Part shown: one piece after another, positions 8,240-15,635 of the stretch
Layout: each line of letters begins with the position of its first letter
Position numbering within the stretch: the stretch's first letter is position 1
Assembly: GCF_001865575.2 (NCBI RefSeq)
Contig: NZ_CP017561.2
Coordinates: 868,001 to 932,000 of the forward strand
Reading direction: 5' to 3'
DNA from: Paraburkholderia sprentiae WSM5005
GTDB lineage: Bacteria; Pseudomonadota; Gammaproteobacteria; Burkholderiales; Burkholderiaceae
Length of the DNA stretch: 64,000 bases
Notes under the pieces: model-generated
What the model saw: only the letters and a program-made list of their open reading frames with translations
Databases searched by the model: none
What the model was told of the DNA's origin: nothing
Program-made: the position numbers and the translations under genes

Positions 8240-8461
8240 ATGACACCCGAAAAAATCCTTTCGATGTTCGAACGGCAGTACCTGGAAGGCAAGGCGCCGG
8301 CCGATCTCGAAGCGACTTGCGCGAACTTCGCGACGTGGCTCGCGACCGCGTGGGAACTGCTGGACGGCACCGAGAAGGCGCTGCTGCTGACGGTCGGGGC
8401 GGCGCTGTGGCGCGAAGGCTTCAACGTGCGCGCCGGCACGGCGACGAAGGACCTGTGGTGA
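8240..8461 (+). CDS. hypothetical protein, 73 aa
   Basis: ATG 8240 follows a perfect AGGAGGT at 8226-8232. The product is mildly acidic and probably helical (ILSMFERQYLEG, LEATCANFATWLATAWELLDGTEKALLLTVGAALWREGFN). It contains one Cys and four Trp and has no signal peptide. I do not recognise it beyond its resemblance to short conserved Burkholderiales hypotheticals. The ribosome-binding site and coding-like composition make it a likely real gene. Confidence 0.65.
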   Translation: MTPEKILSMFERQYLEGKAPADLEATCANFATWLATAWELLDGTEKALLLTVGAALWREGFNVRAGTATKDLW

Positions 8462-8590
8462 ACCGCCGATCACGAACGGCGGCGGTGCGGCAGCGTTTGT
8501 AAGCTCGTCGCGCGGCCGCGCACGCGTTGTGCCGAGTCGGTTTATATTGGGCGGTCTCGCAATTTCCGTCCCATAGGGCGACTCGAACCC

Positions 8591-9298
8591 ATGACCGATC
8601 TATCCGCTTTTGCGATCACGAAGAAATGGCCGGCCGAGCATCCGGACCGGATTCAGCTCTATTCGCTGCCGACGCCCAATGGCGTAAAAATCTCGATCAT
8701 GCTCGAGGAAACCGGCTTGCCGTATGAGCCGCATCTGGTGCGCTTCGATACCAACGATCAGATGACGCCGGCGTTTCTGTCGCTGAACCCGAACAACAAG
8801 ATTCCGGCGATTCTCGATCCGAACGGTCCCGACGGCAAACCGCTGCCGCTGTTCGAATCAGGCGCGATCCTGATTTATCTCGCCGACAAAAGCGCTCAGT
8901 TGATCCCGCAGGACGCCGCGGGCCGCTACGAGACGATCCAGTGGGTGATGTTCCAGATGGGCGGCATCGGTCCGATGTTCGGCCAGCTCGGCTTCTTCCA
9001 CAAATTCGCCGGCAAGGACTATGAGGACAAGCGTCCGCGCGATCGCTACGTCGCCGAATCGAGGCGGCTGCTCCGCGTGCTGGAGCAGCGGCTAGAAGGA
9101 CGCGCATGGGTGATGGGCGATCGCTATTCGATCGCCGATATAGCGATCTTCCCATGGGTGCGCAATCTGGTCGGCTTTTACGAGGCCGGAGAGCTGGTCG
9201 GCATTCAGGACTTCCCGAACGTGAGGCGCGTGCTGGCCGCGTTCGTCGAGCGTCCGGCGGTGGTGCGCGGCCTGAATATTCCGCAGCGGCCGGCTTGA
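8591..9298 (+). CDS. glutathione S-transferase, YfcG/YghU-like (nu class)
   Basis: A 235-residue GST. The thioredoxin-like N-terminal domain (about 18-100) has the nu-class active-site stretch SLPTPNGVKISIMLEETGL, the cis-Pro NPNNKIPAILDP and the glutathione-binding FESGAILIYLAD. The helical C-terminal domain (about 105-230) ends with PAVVRGLNIP, typical of the YfcG disulfide-bond reductase group. It likely reduces disulfides or peroxides with glutathione in the cytoplasm. It is transcribed alone. Confidence 0.93.
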   Translation: MTDLSAFAITKKWPAEHPDRIQLYSLPTPNGVKISIMLEETGLPYEPHLVRFDTNDQMTPAFLSLNPNNKIPAILDPNGPDGKPLPLFESGAILIYLADKSAQLIPQDAAGRYETIQWVMFQMGGIGPMFGQLGFFHKFAGKDYEDKRPRDRYVAESRRLLRVLEQRLEGRAWVMGDRYSIADIAIFPWVRNLVGFYEAGELVGIQDFPNVRRVLAAFVERPAVVRGLNIPQRPA

Positions 9299-9328
9299 TG
9301 GCCTGAGCGTTCGACGCATCTGCTCGCG

Positions 9329-9532
9329 ATGCCGATGGTGGTCGGCCTCGCGCAGATCATCGATGGGCGGCATCGGCGGCCAGGCGATCTGGTTGGCGTG
9401 GTGATCATGGACGCGTCGACGGTGGTGACCCTCGCGTCGTATCGATGGATCGAGCGTCCGGCGAGTCGGGCCGTGGCCACGTGGATTGCCGGGGTGTCGT
9501 GGGGCAGTGCGGTAGCGGGAGCGAAGCGGTAA
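9329..9532 (+). pseudogene. possible remnant of an acyltransferase-3 C-terminus
   Basis: A 67-residue open frame without a ribosome-binding site contains ASYRWIERPASRA preceded by a hydrophobic stretch. This resembles the last membrane helix and SYRxIERP motif that end OafA-type acyltransferases. The rest of such a protein (over 300 residues) is absent; the GST gene abuts it. I read it as a decayed fragment at the edge of the accessory block. It could also be chance. Confidence 0.3.
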
Positions 9533-9676
9533 GCGCGCACCGGCGGATTGGCACGTCCTTGAAACCGATACCGCTCAACGCGTATAACCTTTGAGGCAGG
9601 GTCGGTTTTTTTACCGCCTTTTCGGGCGAGTTGCGCGCGACAGCGCTGCTATGCGACCGGATAAAAAGGTGAAGCA

Positions 9677-10516
9677 ATGAGCGTCGTTACATTGTTCGCA
9701 TGGACCGTTCCGGCGTATTTCAAAGGGTCCGTCGTCGATCATACGTGGGTGACGACTTACGACAGCCGGGCGAAGATTTACCCCGCGCTGGCCGATGTGT
9801 TGATCGCGGGAGAACACTATTGGTACAGCTGGGGTGGTTTCCACGCCAGAGGCGGCACGACGGTCAGTGCGGATGGCTTTTTGGCTTCCGCCGGGGCGGA
9901 TCTGCTTTATGCTAGTTGCTTATGTCAGCCGGACGTGGACTCGAACCTCGATCCGGCCGCTCGTGGAACGCTATTCAGCTATGGTCGCGATGGCGTATGC
10001 CATCAGCTGTCGAATCAGATTCTTTGGGCGACCGGCAGCGGTCGAGCAACCCCTGCCACGGTCCGCATGGCCAGGGGTTACTGGCTAAGCAACGCGATCT
10101 TCGGAACATACGGCAAGCAGCATGCTGCATGGGCGAGCAAAAAGATTCAGTGCTCAACCGCAAGCGGGGGTAACGCCATGGAGCCAGGACATTCGCAATC
10201 CGATGTCGACGATTTTCAGCAGCATCTTCAGGCGACCCTGAAGGGTCCGGACGCGGATGCAAAGATCAAGTCGTTGATGAATCATCGACGCGCGTTGATG
10301 GTGCGGGTCGAACGTTTGCAAGATGCGCCGCCCGGCGGCGATGCACCATCGGCTTCGACACTGAACGACGCCTATTCGTCTTTTCTCCACGACGCTGCTG
10401 ACATTCTGGGTCCCGACGACTTCGAGCGAGTTTTCGGCGAACGCCCAAAGGATGAGATGAACGTCGTCGATCCATCGGTATACGCGCAAAGTGTGCATCG
10501 GCCGAGGCCAAAATAA
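9677..10516 (+). CDS. hypothetical protein with conserved-looking His/Cys motifs, 279 aa
   Basis: Not recognised. The N-terminal 150 residues look like a compact enzyme-type domain: FKGSVVDHTWVTTYD (His22, Trp24), YWYSWGGFHARGG (about 48-60), YGRDGVCHQLSNQIL (Cys108-His109) and ARGYWLSNAIFGTYG (about 132-146). The His...Cys-His arrangement suggests a hydrolase- or amidase-like site, but that is inference. Residues 165-279 are hydrophilic and helical without Cys. There is no signal peptide. The GC content is lower than that of neighbouring core genes. It is the first gene of the low-GC block. The same frame resumes after the stop with coding-like sequence. Confidence 0.7.
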   Translation: MSVVTLFAWTVPAYFKGSVVDHTWVTTYDSRAKIYPALADVLIAGEHYWYSWGGFHARGGTTVSADGFLASAGADLLYASCLCQPDVDSNLDPAARGTLFSYGRDGVCHQLSNQILWATGSGRATPATVRMARGYWLSNAIFGTYGKQHAAWASKKIQCSTASGGNAMEPGHSQSDVDDFQQHLQATLKGPDADAKIKSLMNHRRALMVRVERLQDAPPGGDAPSASTLNDAYSSFLHDAADILGPDDFERVFGERPKDEMNVVDPSVYAQSVHRPRPK

Positions 10517-10648
10517 TTGAGCAGTAGAACTTGCGCGCGTTTCGAAGACGAAATCGGCCTATGGGGGAGTGCGCCTATCTATGGCTACAACCGCATCGCG
10601 AGCGGCACGCCGATTTCGGCAGTCAATGTCGGCGCCTATACGTCCTAA
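10517..10648 (+). pseudogene. coding-like fragment in frame with the preceding gene
   Basis: Directly after the TAA of the 279-aa gene, the same frame runs on for 43 codons with protein-like content (FEDEIGLWGSAPIYGYNR, then SGTPISAVNVGAYTS) before TAA at 10646. No ATG or ribosome-binding site starts it, though a TTG overlaps the junction. It looks like the tail of an eroded gene, or an in-frame extension cut off by a nonsense mutation. Confidence 0.25.
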
Positions 10649-10703
10649 GGCAACCCAACGACAACCATCCATGCGCAGTTTGTCGGGCTATTGGCACCCG
10701 CCA

Positions 10704-11177
10704 CTACGGACGCAGTCGCCTTCCTTCGCGCCAGCCATGCAGGCGGTAATGCAGGACAGGATCTTCTCCTACCTTGGCAACATCAGGATTTGCAAGAAGA
10801 TACTGCGCCGGATCGAAGTCGGGCGGTATAACTGCCCGCTGAGCTCCGCAATTGTTGTACATCGACTCTATGAAGCTCTTCGGAATCTCAAAACCGTTGT
10901 AGTAGTGCCTGACGGGTTCCCCTGTGAGCATATCCGTCATTTTCGAGAAATAGATCGAGCCATAGAAGGGATCGGACCTGAACGGGCGATAATAGGCGCA
11001 ACCCTCAAAGTAATAATGAGTCACTTGTGAATCGAAAACCGCAAAGCCATTCTCATTGAGGTCCCTGGCTATGCGGCGGGTTTCTTCGTCAATCGCCGGA
11101 TCCGAAAAAATTCTTTCGAAGAATGGACTTTCCACGAATGGAACGCCGGGCAACAGGTTCTTGAAATGGATCGACAT
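10704..11177 (-). CDS. short protein with phytanoyl-dioxygenase-like start and EGR-type C-terminal module
   Basis: A 157-residue protein. The N-terminal part (FFERIFSDPAIDEETRRIARDLNENGFAVFD, about 19-49) resembles the entry of phytanoyl-CoA dioxygenases. The expected iron-binding HxD and distal His region is absent, and the middle (about 50-110) matches nothing I know. The last 37 residues (FDPAQYLLANPDVA then HYRLHGWREGR) form a module seen at the ends of many glycan-related proteins. It is probably a truncated or rearranged gene, or a stand-alone module carrier. The GC content here is near 50%, far below the neighbours. It is on the same strand as the dioxygenase gene 200 bases upstream. 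Confidence 0.6.
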   Translation of the reverse strand: MSIHFKNLLPGVPFVESPFFERIFSDPAIDEETRRIARDLNENGFAVFDSQVTHYYFEGCAYYRPFRSDPFYGSIYFSKMTDMLTGEPVRHYYNGFEIPKSFIESMYNNCGAQRAVIPPDFDPAQYLLANPDVAKVGEDPVLHYRLHGWREGRRLRP

Positions 11178-11375
11178 TTTTCGGGCCTTTGCGGTGACTG
11201 AAGGACCGCGTTTGCGATCGCTTCAATAGCCTGCTACTAGGTTGTGAATCATCAATCATCCATATTAGGCGATGGGTTGGATACTGCCCGCGCTCGGCGC
11301 ATCATGCCCAGTCTCAGCAAAACTTCGGCGACGCATCGGCGTTCGCGGTAGCTTCGGTCATGCTCGCCTGAGCGC

Positions 11376-12308
11376 TTAGACGAAGCGACCTTCGGCGCGG
11401 CCACACACTTCGTAGTGATGTGTGCCTGAAGCAAACTGGCCAGCTTGAACCGCGTTCGCCACGTCCTCGTACTTGGCGAGATAGGCCTTCTCGAATTCGG
11501 CGCGGTTGAATGCCGCCTCAGGAACTTCCTGGATCGGCCTATCGATCCAGTAGCCGCATGAGTTGGCTTCCCTCAGCTTGCAGTCGAGCGACCTGGCATC
11601 TGCTTCCGAGAAATAATGGAAGACGAGGGACTTGCGCGTACGAGTCGGGTCAGCAATCGCGCTGCCACCATGCAGCAGATTCGCGTGCCAAATCAACACG
11701 TCGCCCTTCCTCGCGAAGAATGTCGTTTTTTTGAGGCCGTGTCTTTCGACTTCGCTGTCCATGTAGGAATGCCACCTCGGCATTTCTTCGGGGACAAAAT
11801 GACGGTTGCCATTGCTGAAGATCAACTGCTCGATCTTGTGGCTGCCCGGGTAGTACTCGAGCTGCCCAGCGTCGACGTGCGCGTCCTCAAGCGCCACCCA
11901 GATAGCGATCAGGTGATCGTCCGTCTTCGGTGTCATGTAGATCGCATCCACGTGCGGGGGTTGCTGGCTCCCCTTTTCAAAGTACAAGCTATTGCATAGA
12001 GCCGGGGCGTGCCCGAGCAGGTCTTTCAAGACAGCGGCAATACGCTCGGAAAGGGCAAGCTCACGAACGCTTTCCATGTCTAGGTAAAGATCATTGATCT
12101 TCATGCGCAGGGTTTCGATTTCGCGCGGCGAGAGCAGCCCCAACAGACTGCGTTCGCCGGTGTCCAGAAGGTCGACGGTCACGTTCATGGGCCGCTGCAG
12201 TTTGCGCTGCTCGATGGACTGGACAACGTCGTCCACCTGGGCGGCCGAATAAAACGCAGGCAGAATCGCGTAACCGAGTTGATCGAAAGATTGTTTGATT
12301 TCAGTCAT
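11376..12308 (-). CDS. phytanoyl-CoA dioxygenase family protein with C-terminal EGR module
   Basis: A 310-residue Fe(II)/2-oxoglutarate-dependent oxygenase. The fold's metal ligands are visible: His119-x-Asp121 in PPHVDAIYMTP and His213 in ANLLHGGSAI, with an Arg (TRTRKS, about 223-226) placed to bind 2-oxoglutarate. LEYYPGSHK (150-158) is also typical. Residues 268-310 form an extra module (YLAKYEDVA...HYEVCGRAEGR) like that in the neighbouring 157-aa protein. It probably hydroxylates a small metabolite or lipid; the substrate is unknown. The lower GC suggests transfer. It is divergent from the tRNA-Arg side by a 460-base gap. Confidence 0.85.
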   Translation of the reverse strand: MTEIKQSFDQLGYAILPAFYSAAQVDDVVQSIEQRKLQRPMNVTVDLLDTGERSLLGLLSPREIETLRMKINDLYLDMESVRELALSERIAAVLKDLLGHAPALCNSLYFEKGSQQPPHVDAIYMTPKTDDHLIAIWVALEDAHVDAGQLEYYPGSHKIEQLIFSNGNRHFVPEEMPRWHSYMDSEVERHGLKKTTFFARKGDVLIWHANLLHGGSAIADPTRTRKSLVFHYFSEADARSLDCKLREANSCGYWIDRPIQEVPEAAFNRAEFEKAYLAKYEDVANAVQAGQFASGTHHYEVCGRAEGRFV

Positions 12309-12697
12309 TTGGGACCCTGTATGCGCAGCTGACGACGCAATCGATCGGCATAGCGCGCGAAAGTTGGGAAATTGAACGCCGTATTGTAGCTGGGCGGCAG
12401 TCCGGGTATTTCGGTCGGCCGCCGAAAAGATGATCGTCCTTTCCGGATAAACGCGACTCGCTGATGCGTTTTCCTATGGCTATGAAGATAGCCCCGACGG
12501 GCTAGTAGTCAAGTAGCACCCGTGAGCTGCGGAATCTCCACCGGCTTCAATGCTGTACTGGAAGACCGCGCGCGAACACTGCAGGGTGCGTCTGGCGGTG
12601 TCCCGGACACGGCGGGTCTGGACCGCCCGGAGGAATCGCCCTACCGATACCCAGGAAATCCGGTTCGTACTGGGCAACCGCGAGCAATGGTGACAGC
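12309..12697. other. intergenic stretch beside tRNA-Arg
   Basis: It contains the upstream region of the dioxygenase gene (AT-rich around 12360-12490) and a possible 47-codon frame on the plus strand, listed separately. There is no direct repeat of the tRNA 3' end here that would mark an attachment site, as far as I can see by eye. Confidence 0.4.
12550..12693 (+). CDS. possible small ORF or gene fragment, 47 aa
   Basis: The frame starting ATG 12550 encodes a basic, Arg- and Trp-containing peptide (MLYWKTAREHCRVR, then RRVWTARRNRP and TQEIRFVLGNREQW). No ribosome-binding site precedes it. The C-terminal part reads like real protein, so it may be the remnant of a gene disrupted next to the tRNA. 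Weak support. Confidence 0.2.
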   Translation: MLYWKTAREHCRVRLAVSRTRRVWTARRNRPTDTQEIRFVLGNREQW

Positions 12698-12735
12698 AAA
12701 AAGCCCCGCAGCGCAACGCATACGGGGCTTTTCTG
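12698..12735 (-). terminator. intrinsic terminator of tRNA-Arg
   Basis: On the minus strand an AAAAGCCCCG/CGGGGCTTTT stem closes a 12-base loop and is followed by TTTTTG. It lies about 30 bases beyond the tRNA 3' end, as expected for a single tRNA transcript. Confidence 0.85.
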
Positions 12736-12765
12736 GGCAATCTTGGGACTGGCTGGGAAGCTATC

Positions 12766-12840
12766 TGGTCCCCCTGACAGGAATCGAACCTGTATCTAGC
12801 GCTTAGGAGGCACTTGTTCTATCCATTGAACTACAGGGAG
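12766..12840 (-). tRNA. tRNA-Arg (anticodon CCT)
   Basis: Read on the minus strand, the 75 bases fold as a tRNA. The acceptor CTCCCTG pairs with CAGGGGG. The D-stem is GTTC/GAAC. The anticodon arm AGTGC-CTCCTAA-GCGCT has anticodon CCT (reads AGG). The T-arm is ACAGG-TTCGAAT-CCTGT, and CCA is encoded at 12766-12768. It serves a rare Arg codon. Its 3' end faces the low-GC block, the arrangement typical of tRNA-targeted integration. Confidence 0.97.
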
Positions 12841-12992
12841 AGGACCGAGCCGGGCAAACCGGCGAGGACTCGGCGAGTCCAGATCGACCAGCGAGCGCAG
12901 AGTATATCAAACCGGCGCGGGCAAAAGGAGAGCGGGGGCATCGCCTGCCGGGCCGCGCAACCGCGCCCATCGCCCAAGGGTCATCTCACCGT

Positions 12993-13184
12993 TTAAAACT
13001 CCACCACCGCGAACTCCGCCTTGTCCACGTCGCACAGCGGGCAGCGCCAGTCTGCCGGGATGTCCGCGAAGCGCGTGCCCGGCGCGATGCCATCTTCGGG
13101 CAGGCCGTCTTCCTCGTTGTAGATCCAGCCGCAAATCAGGCAGACCCAGCTCTTATATTCCGTCACTTCGATTACTTCGCTCAC
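12993..13184 (-). CDS. rubredoxin
   Basis: A 63-residue iron protein. The two Cys pairs that bind a single Fe are WVCLICGWIYNEEDG (CxxCG) and DWRCPLCDVDKAEF (CPLC), with the intervening DGIAPGTRFADIPADW typical of rubredoxins. It carries one electron, in Burkholderiales probably to oxygenases or to redox stress defence. A short N-terminal extension (MSEVIEVTEY) precedes the domain. It is divergent from the ABC-F gene. Confidence 0.95.
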   Translation of the reverse strand: MSEVIEVTEYKSWVCLICGWIYNEEDGLPEDGIAPGTRFADIPADWRCPLCDVDKAEFAVVEF

Positions 13185-13379
13185 GACACACTCTCTCGTT
13201 GATGCAATGCCGGCTTACCTGCCCCTTTTTGGGGCATGCGACGACCCGCAATATTACCGGAATTCGTCAGTTGCCCCGGAGGGGCATCGCGCCTGCGTTT
13301 CTGCCGGCACATCTGCGACCGGTCCCGCGCCCGGTACAATGAGCAGTTCCGACTCATCGCTGTCTTCTCCCATTCCCCC

Positions 13380-15314
13380 ATGTCGCTTTACACCATTACC
13401 GGGGCCCAGTTGGCATTCGGTCACGTCGCGCTGCTCGACCACGCGGATTTCTCGCTCGAAGCCGGCGAACGCGTCGGGCTGATCGGGCGCAACGGCGCGG
13501 GCAAGTCGTCGCTGCTGAAGATCGTCGCCGAACTGGCCAGGCCCGACGACGGCCTCGTCACGCGCCAGCAGCATCTGAGCACGGTCTACGTGCCGCAGGA
13601 GCCCGAGTTCAACGCCGACGACACCGTGTTCGACGCGGTCGCCGCCGGTCTCACCGAGGCGCGCGCGCTGCTCGACGAATTCGACGCTGTCGTGCATCAG
13701 CTCGCCGACACGCCCGAGGGCGCCGAGCACGACGCGCTGCTCGCGCGCATGAACACGCTGCAATCGTCGCTGGATGCCGCGGACGCATGGAACTGGAGCA
13801 CCCGCGTCGCGACCACGCTGCAGCAGGTCGGCCTGAACGGCGAAGCGCGCGTCGGCTCGCTGTCGGGCGGCATGCAGAAGCGCGCGGCGCTCGCGCGCGC
13901 GCTGGTCGTGCAGCCCGACGGGCTGCTACTCGACGAGCCGACCAACCATCTCGACTTCGACGGCATCCGCTGGCTCGAAGATCTGCTGGTGTCGCTGCGC
14001 GCGGGGCTGCTGTTCATCACGCACGATCGCGCGTTCCTCGACCGCGTCGCGACGCGCATCGTCGAGCTCGATCGCGGGCGGCTGCTGTCGTATCCGGGCA
14101 ATTTCTCCGCATACCAGACGCGCAAGGCGCAGCAACTCGAAGTCGAGCGCATCGAGAACGAGAAGTTCGACAAGCTGCTCGCGCAGGAAGAAGTGTGGAT
14201 CCGCAAGGGCGTCGAGGCACGCCGCACGCGCAGCGTCGGGCGCATCGCGCGGCTCGTGCAGATGCGCAATGATCGCGCCGAGCGCCGCAACGTGCAGGGC
14301 AACGTGAAGCTCGACGTCGGTCAGGGCGAGAAGTCCGGCAAGATCGTCGCGGAACTGACGGACGTGACGAAGCGCTACGGCGCGCGCGCGGTGGTGGACC
14401 GCTTCACGGCCACGGTGATGCGCGGCGACAAGATCGGCTTCATCGGTCCGAACGGCGCGGGCAAGACCACGCTGCTCAAGCTGATCCTCGGCGAACTCGC
14501 GCCGGACGAGGGCAACGTGCGCATCGGCACGAATCTGCAGGTCGCGTATTTCGATCAGATGCGCGCGGCGCTCGACCTTGAAAAGAGTCTGGCGGACACG
14601 ATCAGCCCGGGCAGCGAGTGGGTTGAAGTCAACGGCCAGAAGAAGCATGTGATGAGCTATCTCGGCGACTTTCTGTTCGCGCCGGAGCGCGCGCGTTCTC
14701 CGGTCAAGTCGCTGTCCGGCGGCGAGCGCAACCGGCTGTTGCTCGCGCGTCTGTTCGCACGCCCGGCCAACGTGCTGGTGCTCGACGAACCGACCAACGA
14801 CCTCGACATTCCGACGCTCGAACTGCTCGAGGAACTGCTGATCGATTACGACGGCACGGTGCTGCTCGTCAGCCATGACCGCGCGTTTCTCGACAACGTG
14901 GTGACGTCGGTGATCGCATCCGAAGGCGGCGGCAAGTGGCGCGAATACGTCGGCGGCTTCACGGACTGGCAGACGCAACGCGATCGCTCGAAGCAACTGG
15001 CGCTCGATGCGCAGAAAGAGGCGGGCAAGGAAGCGCCGAAAGAAGCGGCGCCGAAGGAAAGCGCCGCGGGCCGCAATGCGCAGCGCGCCGTGAAGCTGTC
15101 GTTCAAGGAGCAGCGCGAACTCGAGGCGCTACCGCAAAAGATTGCGGAGCTCGAGGCCGAACAGAAGGCGATCGGCGCGCAGCTCGAAGATGGCTCCGTG
15201 TTCGCGAAGGATGCGCGCGAGGGCGCGCGTCTCACGGAGCGCTATGCCGAGATCGACGAAGAGCTGATGCTCGCGCTCGAGCGTTGGGACGAGCTGGAAA
15301 ACCGCGTCAGGTAA
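13380..15314 (+). CDS. uup: ABC-F family ATPase, Uup-type
   Basis: A 644-residue soluble protein with two ABC ATPase domains and no membrane segments. Walker A motifs are GRNGAGKS (about 36) and GPNGAGKT (about 358). Signatures are LSGGMQKR and LSGGERNR, and Walker B motifs are LLLDEPTNHLD and LVLDEPTNDLD. A charged linker separates them, and an acidic/Lys coiled coil (about 575-644, LEALPQKIAELEAEQKAIGAQLEDG) ends the protein, as in Uup. ABC-F proteins act on the ribosome or on DNA structures; Uup affects transposon excision and translation in E. coli. ATG 13380 is used because homology begins at MSLYTITGAQLAFG; the frame opens at 13236. Confidence 0.93.
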   Translation: MSLYTITGAQLAFGHVALLDHADFSLEAGERVGLIGRNGAGKSSLLKIVAELARPDDGLVTRQQHLSTVYVPQEPEFNADDTVFDAVAAGLTEARALLDEFDAVVHQLADTPEGAEHDALLARMNTLQSSLDAADAWNWSTRVATTLQQVGLNGEARVGSLSGGMQKRAALARALVVQPDGLLLDEPTNHLDFDGIRWLEDLLVSLRAGLLFITHDRAFLDRVATRIVELDRGRLLSYPGNFSAYQTRKAQQLEVERIENEKFDKLLAQEEVWIRKGVEARRTRSVGRIARLVQMRNDRAERRNVQGNVKLDVGQGEKSGKIVAELTDVTKRYGARAVVDRFTATVMRGDKIGFIGPNGAGKTTLLKLILGELAPDEGNVRIGTNLQVAYFDQMRAALDLEKSLADTISPGSEWVEVNGQKKHVMSYLGDFLFAPERARSPVKSLSGGERNRLLLARLFARPANVLVLDEPTNDLDIPTLELLEELLIDYDGTVLLVSHDRAFLDNVVTSVIASEGGGKWREYVGGFTDWQTQRDRSKQLALDAQKEAGKEAPKEAAPKESAAGRNAQRAVKLSFKEQRELEALPQKIAELEAEQKAIGAQLEDGSVFAKDAREGARLTERYAEIDEELMLALERWDELENRVR

Positions 15315-15395
15315 CGCGGGACCCTTCATCTTCCGCCGCATGTCCCCCAGCGCCCGCCGCGCCTTGTCCGGTCGGCCAGTTCAGCGCGACGTCAA

Positions 15396-15423
15396 TTGCC
15401 GGCGTGATCGAAATCAGTACAAT
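15396..15423 (+). promoter_or_regulatory. putative sigma-70 promoter of parE
   Basis: TTGCCG (15396-15401) and TACAAT (15418-15423) are separated by 16 bases, in the 320-base gap before parE. Transcription would start near 15430, leaving a leader of about 200 bases. Nothing else gene-like was seen in the gap 15315-15635. Confidence 0.45.
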
Positions 15424-15635
15424 ACCCCGCGAACAGGCTTCCCCGGCGGGCTGGGCGTCCACGTCCGGCTTGCTGGCGTGCCGGCAGCAGCCGCGCGACA
15501 AACAGCTTGCCCGCAGCGCGGGCACCCCACCTAACCCCATTGTTTCGTTTCGCTTTTTTTGAAAACTCAACGCAATGTCCACGGCCCTGTCCACAGGACC
15601 CGTGCACGACGATGAACCGACGCACCGAGTCAATC

